The notes beneath the pieces were generated by a model. It worked only from the letters and a program-made list of their open reading frames with translations, was not told the DNA's origin and did not search any database. The position numbers and the translations under genes were made by a program. A DNA stretch of 64,000 bases from Pseudomonas azotoformans (lineage in GTDB: Bacteria > Pseudomonadota > Gammaproteobacteria > Pseudomonadales > Pseudomonadaceae), in the NCBI RefSeq assembly GCF_900103345.1, contig NZ_LT629702.1:992001-1056000 (forward strand). The letters run 5' to 3'. Positions 62,340 through 64,000 of this stretch are shown here, in pieces. Every line of letters starts with the position of its first letter. Position 1 is the first letter of the stretch.

Positions 62340-64000
62340 ACCTGTCCGGACCTTTCATCCGCCGGCCGGTCGCGACCATGCTGCTGAGCCTGGCGATCCT
62401 GTTGCTCGGCGGCGTCAGCTTCAACCTGCTGCCGGTATCGCCGCTGCCGCAGATCGACTTCCCGGTGATCGTGGTGTCGGCCAGCTTGCCCGGTGCCAGC
62501 CCCGAGGTGATGGCGTCTACCGTGGCCACGCCGCTGGAGCGTTCGTTCGGCGCAATTGCCGGCATCACCACCATGAGCAGTTCGTCAAGCCAGGGCTCGA
62601 CCCGGGTGATCCTGGCGTTCGATTCCGACCGCGACATCAACGGCGCGGCGCGGGAAGTGCAAGCGGCGATCAACGCCTCGCGCAACCTGCTGCCCAGCGG
62701 TATGCGCAGCATGCCGACCTACAAGAAGATCAACCCGTCCCAGGCGCCGATCATGGTGCTGTCGCTGACCTCGGACGTGTTGCAGAAGGGCCAGCTGTAC
62801 GACCTGGCCTCGACCATCCTGTCCCAGAGCCTCTCGCAGGTTCCGGGTGTGGGCGAAGTGCAGATTGGCGGCAGCTCCTTGCCGGCCGTGCGCATCGAAC
62901 TGGAACCCAAGGCTCTCGACCAGTACGGCGTGGCCCTCGACGATGTGCGCAACACCATTGCCAACGCCAACCAGCGCCGGCCCAAGGGCTCCCTGGAAGA
63001 CAGCGAGCGCAACTGGCAGATCCAGGCCAATGACCAGTTGGAAAAAGCCAAGGACTACGAGCCGCTGCTGATTCGCTACCAGAATGGCGCAGCCTTGCGC
63101 CTGGGGGATGTGGCCAGGATCAGCGACGGTGTGGAAGACCGCTACAACAGCGGCTTCTTCAATAACGACTCGGCGGTACTGCTGGTGATCAACCGCCAGT
63201 CCGGCGCCAACATCATCGAGACGGTGCGGCAGATCAAGGCGCAATTGCCGGCGTTGCAGGCGGTGCTGCCGTCCAACGTCAAGCTGAGCCTGGCCATGGA
63301 CCGCTCGCCCGTGATCACCGCCACCTTGCACGAAGCCGAGATGACCTTGCTGATTGCCGTGGGGCTGGTGATCCTGGTGGTGTACCTGTTCCTGGGTAAC
63401 TTCCGTGCCTCGCTGATCCCGACCCTGGCGGTGCCCGTGTCGCTGGTCGGCACATTCGCGGTGATGTACCTGTACGGGTTCTCGTTGAATAACTTTTCGC
63501 TGATGGCGTTGATCCTGGCCACCGGCCTGGTAGTGGACGATGCCATCGTGGTGCTGGAGAACATCTCCCGGCACATCGACGAAGGCGTGCCGCCGATGAA
63601 GGCGGCGTACCTGGGCGCCCAGGAAGTCGGCTTTACCTTGCTGTCGATGAACGTGTCGCTGGTGGCGGTGTTCCTCTCCATCCTGTTCATGGGCGGGATT
63701 GTCACCAACCTGTTCCGCGAGTTTTCCATCACCCTGTCGGCGGCGATCATCGTGTCGCTGATTGTCTCGCTGACCCTGACCCCGATGCTCTGCGCGCGCT
63801 GGCTCAAACCCCATGTCAAAACGCAGATGACCGGTTTGCAGCGCTGGAGCCAGAAGGTCAACGATCGCATGGTCGCCGGCTACGCCACCAGCCTGGACTG
63901 GGTGCTGCGCCATCGACGCCTGACCCTGCTCAGCCTGTTGCTGACCATCGGCATGAACGTGGCGCTGTACGTGGTGGTGCCGAAAACCTTCATGCCGCAG
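62336..64000 (+). CDS. muxC: MuxC/MdtC, RND transporter subunit, cut by the window end
   Basis: Starts with ATG at 62336 overlapping the muxB stop (ATGA). The 555 codons present are open to the last base: [22 protein letters not shown], then [20 protein letters not shown], the relay helix [20 protein letters not shown] and up to [10 protein letters not shown]. The missing C-terminal half (about 480 residues) and a probable OpmB-type channel gene lie beyond the window. Pairing with muxB identifies it. Confidence 0.93.
   Translation, partial: MNLSGPFIRRPVATMLLSLAILLLGGVSFNLLPVSPLPQIDFPVIVVSASLPGASPEVMASTVATPLERSFGAIAGITTMSSSSSQGSTRVILAFDSDRDINGAAREVQAAINASRNLLPSGMRSMPTYKKINPSQAPIMVLSLTSDVLQKGQLYDLASTILSQSLSQVPGVGEVQIGGSSLPAVRIELEPKALDQYGVALDDVRNTIANANQRRPKGSLEDSERNWQIQANDQLEKAKDYEPLLIRYQNGAALRLGDVARISDGVEDRYNSGFFNNDSAVLLVINRQSGANIIETVRQIKAQLPALQAVLPSNVKLSLAMDRSPVITATLHEAEMTLLIAVGLVILVVYLFLGNFRASLIPTLAVPVSLVGTFAVMYLYGFSLNNFSLMALILATGLVVDDAIVVLENISRHIDEGVPPMKAAYLGAQEVGFTLLSMNVSLVAVFLSILFMGGIVTNLFREFSITLSAAIIVSLIVSLTLTPMLCARWLKPHVKTQMTGLQRWSQKVNDRMVAGYATSLDWVLRHRRLTLLSLLLTIGMNVALYVVVPKTFMPQ

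Overview
The window looks like a chromosomal segment of a Pseudomonas of the fluorescens group. The evidence is the protein content (complete fap amyloid operon, 2-ketogluconate kgu/ptxS locus, mannitol mtlREFGKDYZ operon, MuxABC-type RND pump), the high GC with strong third-position bias, and many REP/REPIN palindromes of two families, GTAGGAGCGAGCTTGCTCGC and GTGGGAGGGGGCTTGCCCCC. No rRNA, tRNA, CRISPR array, prophage or intact transposase was seen.

Layout. 1-6400: the tail of a sigma-54 activator faces a complete fapABCDEF operon on the minus strand, which has its own sigma-54-like promoter and upstream palindromes; an orphan FecR lies behind it. 6500-12000: a PepSY protein and a giant DUF6543-type protein with a C-terminal HELTH zinc-protease motif. 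12100-19800: mostly metabolic genes (dpkA, a LysR/nitrilase pair, a purine permease, a chemoreceptor). 19900-25150: ptxS-kguEKTD for 2-ketogluconate use, with two PtxS palindromes. 25200-34600: a gene relic, DUF1345, a two-gene RND pump divergent from an OmpR/RstB-like two-component system, and an ECF sigma/anti-sigma/DUF3455 unit. 34700-39800: a methyltransferase, a TSUP exporter, a 700-bp gene-free composite inverted repeat, and a divergent organosulfur locus (SfnB-family protein and sfnG) with back-to-back sigma-54 promoters around a palindrome. 39755-45700: GNAT, RimK-like ATP-grasp, CorA-like transporter, a ParD-like/methionine aminopeptidase pair, and a catalytic-only threonine dehydratase preceded by what looks like a complete Ile/Thr transcription attenuator. 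46150-55690: the mannitol regulon with a readable MtlR operator. 55760-64000: a glycosyltransferase, tpx, and muxA-muxB-muxC (muxC runs off the window).

Themes. (i) Sigma-54 control of two accessory traits, amyloid and sulfone use. (ii) Carbon-source operons under local regulators. (iii) Thirteen REPINs shape gene ends: they encode the C-terminal tails of PtxS, SfnG and a GNAT enzyme, supply the stop codons of corA and map, and sit between cistrons inside the mtl operon. The least explained items are the ilvA-like attenuator, the composite inverted repeat whose two copies differ by compensated hairpin changes, the REPIN-derived protein tails, the terminator inside the fap operon, and the giant HELTH protein.
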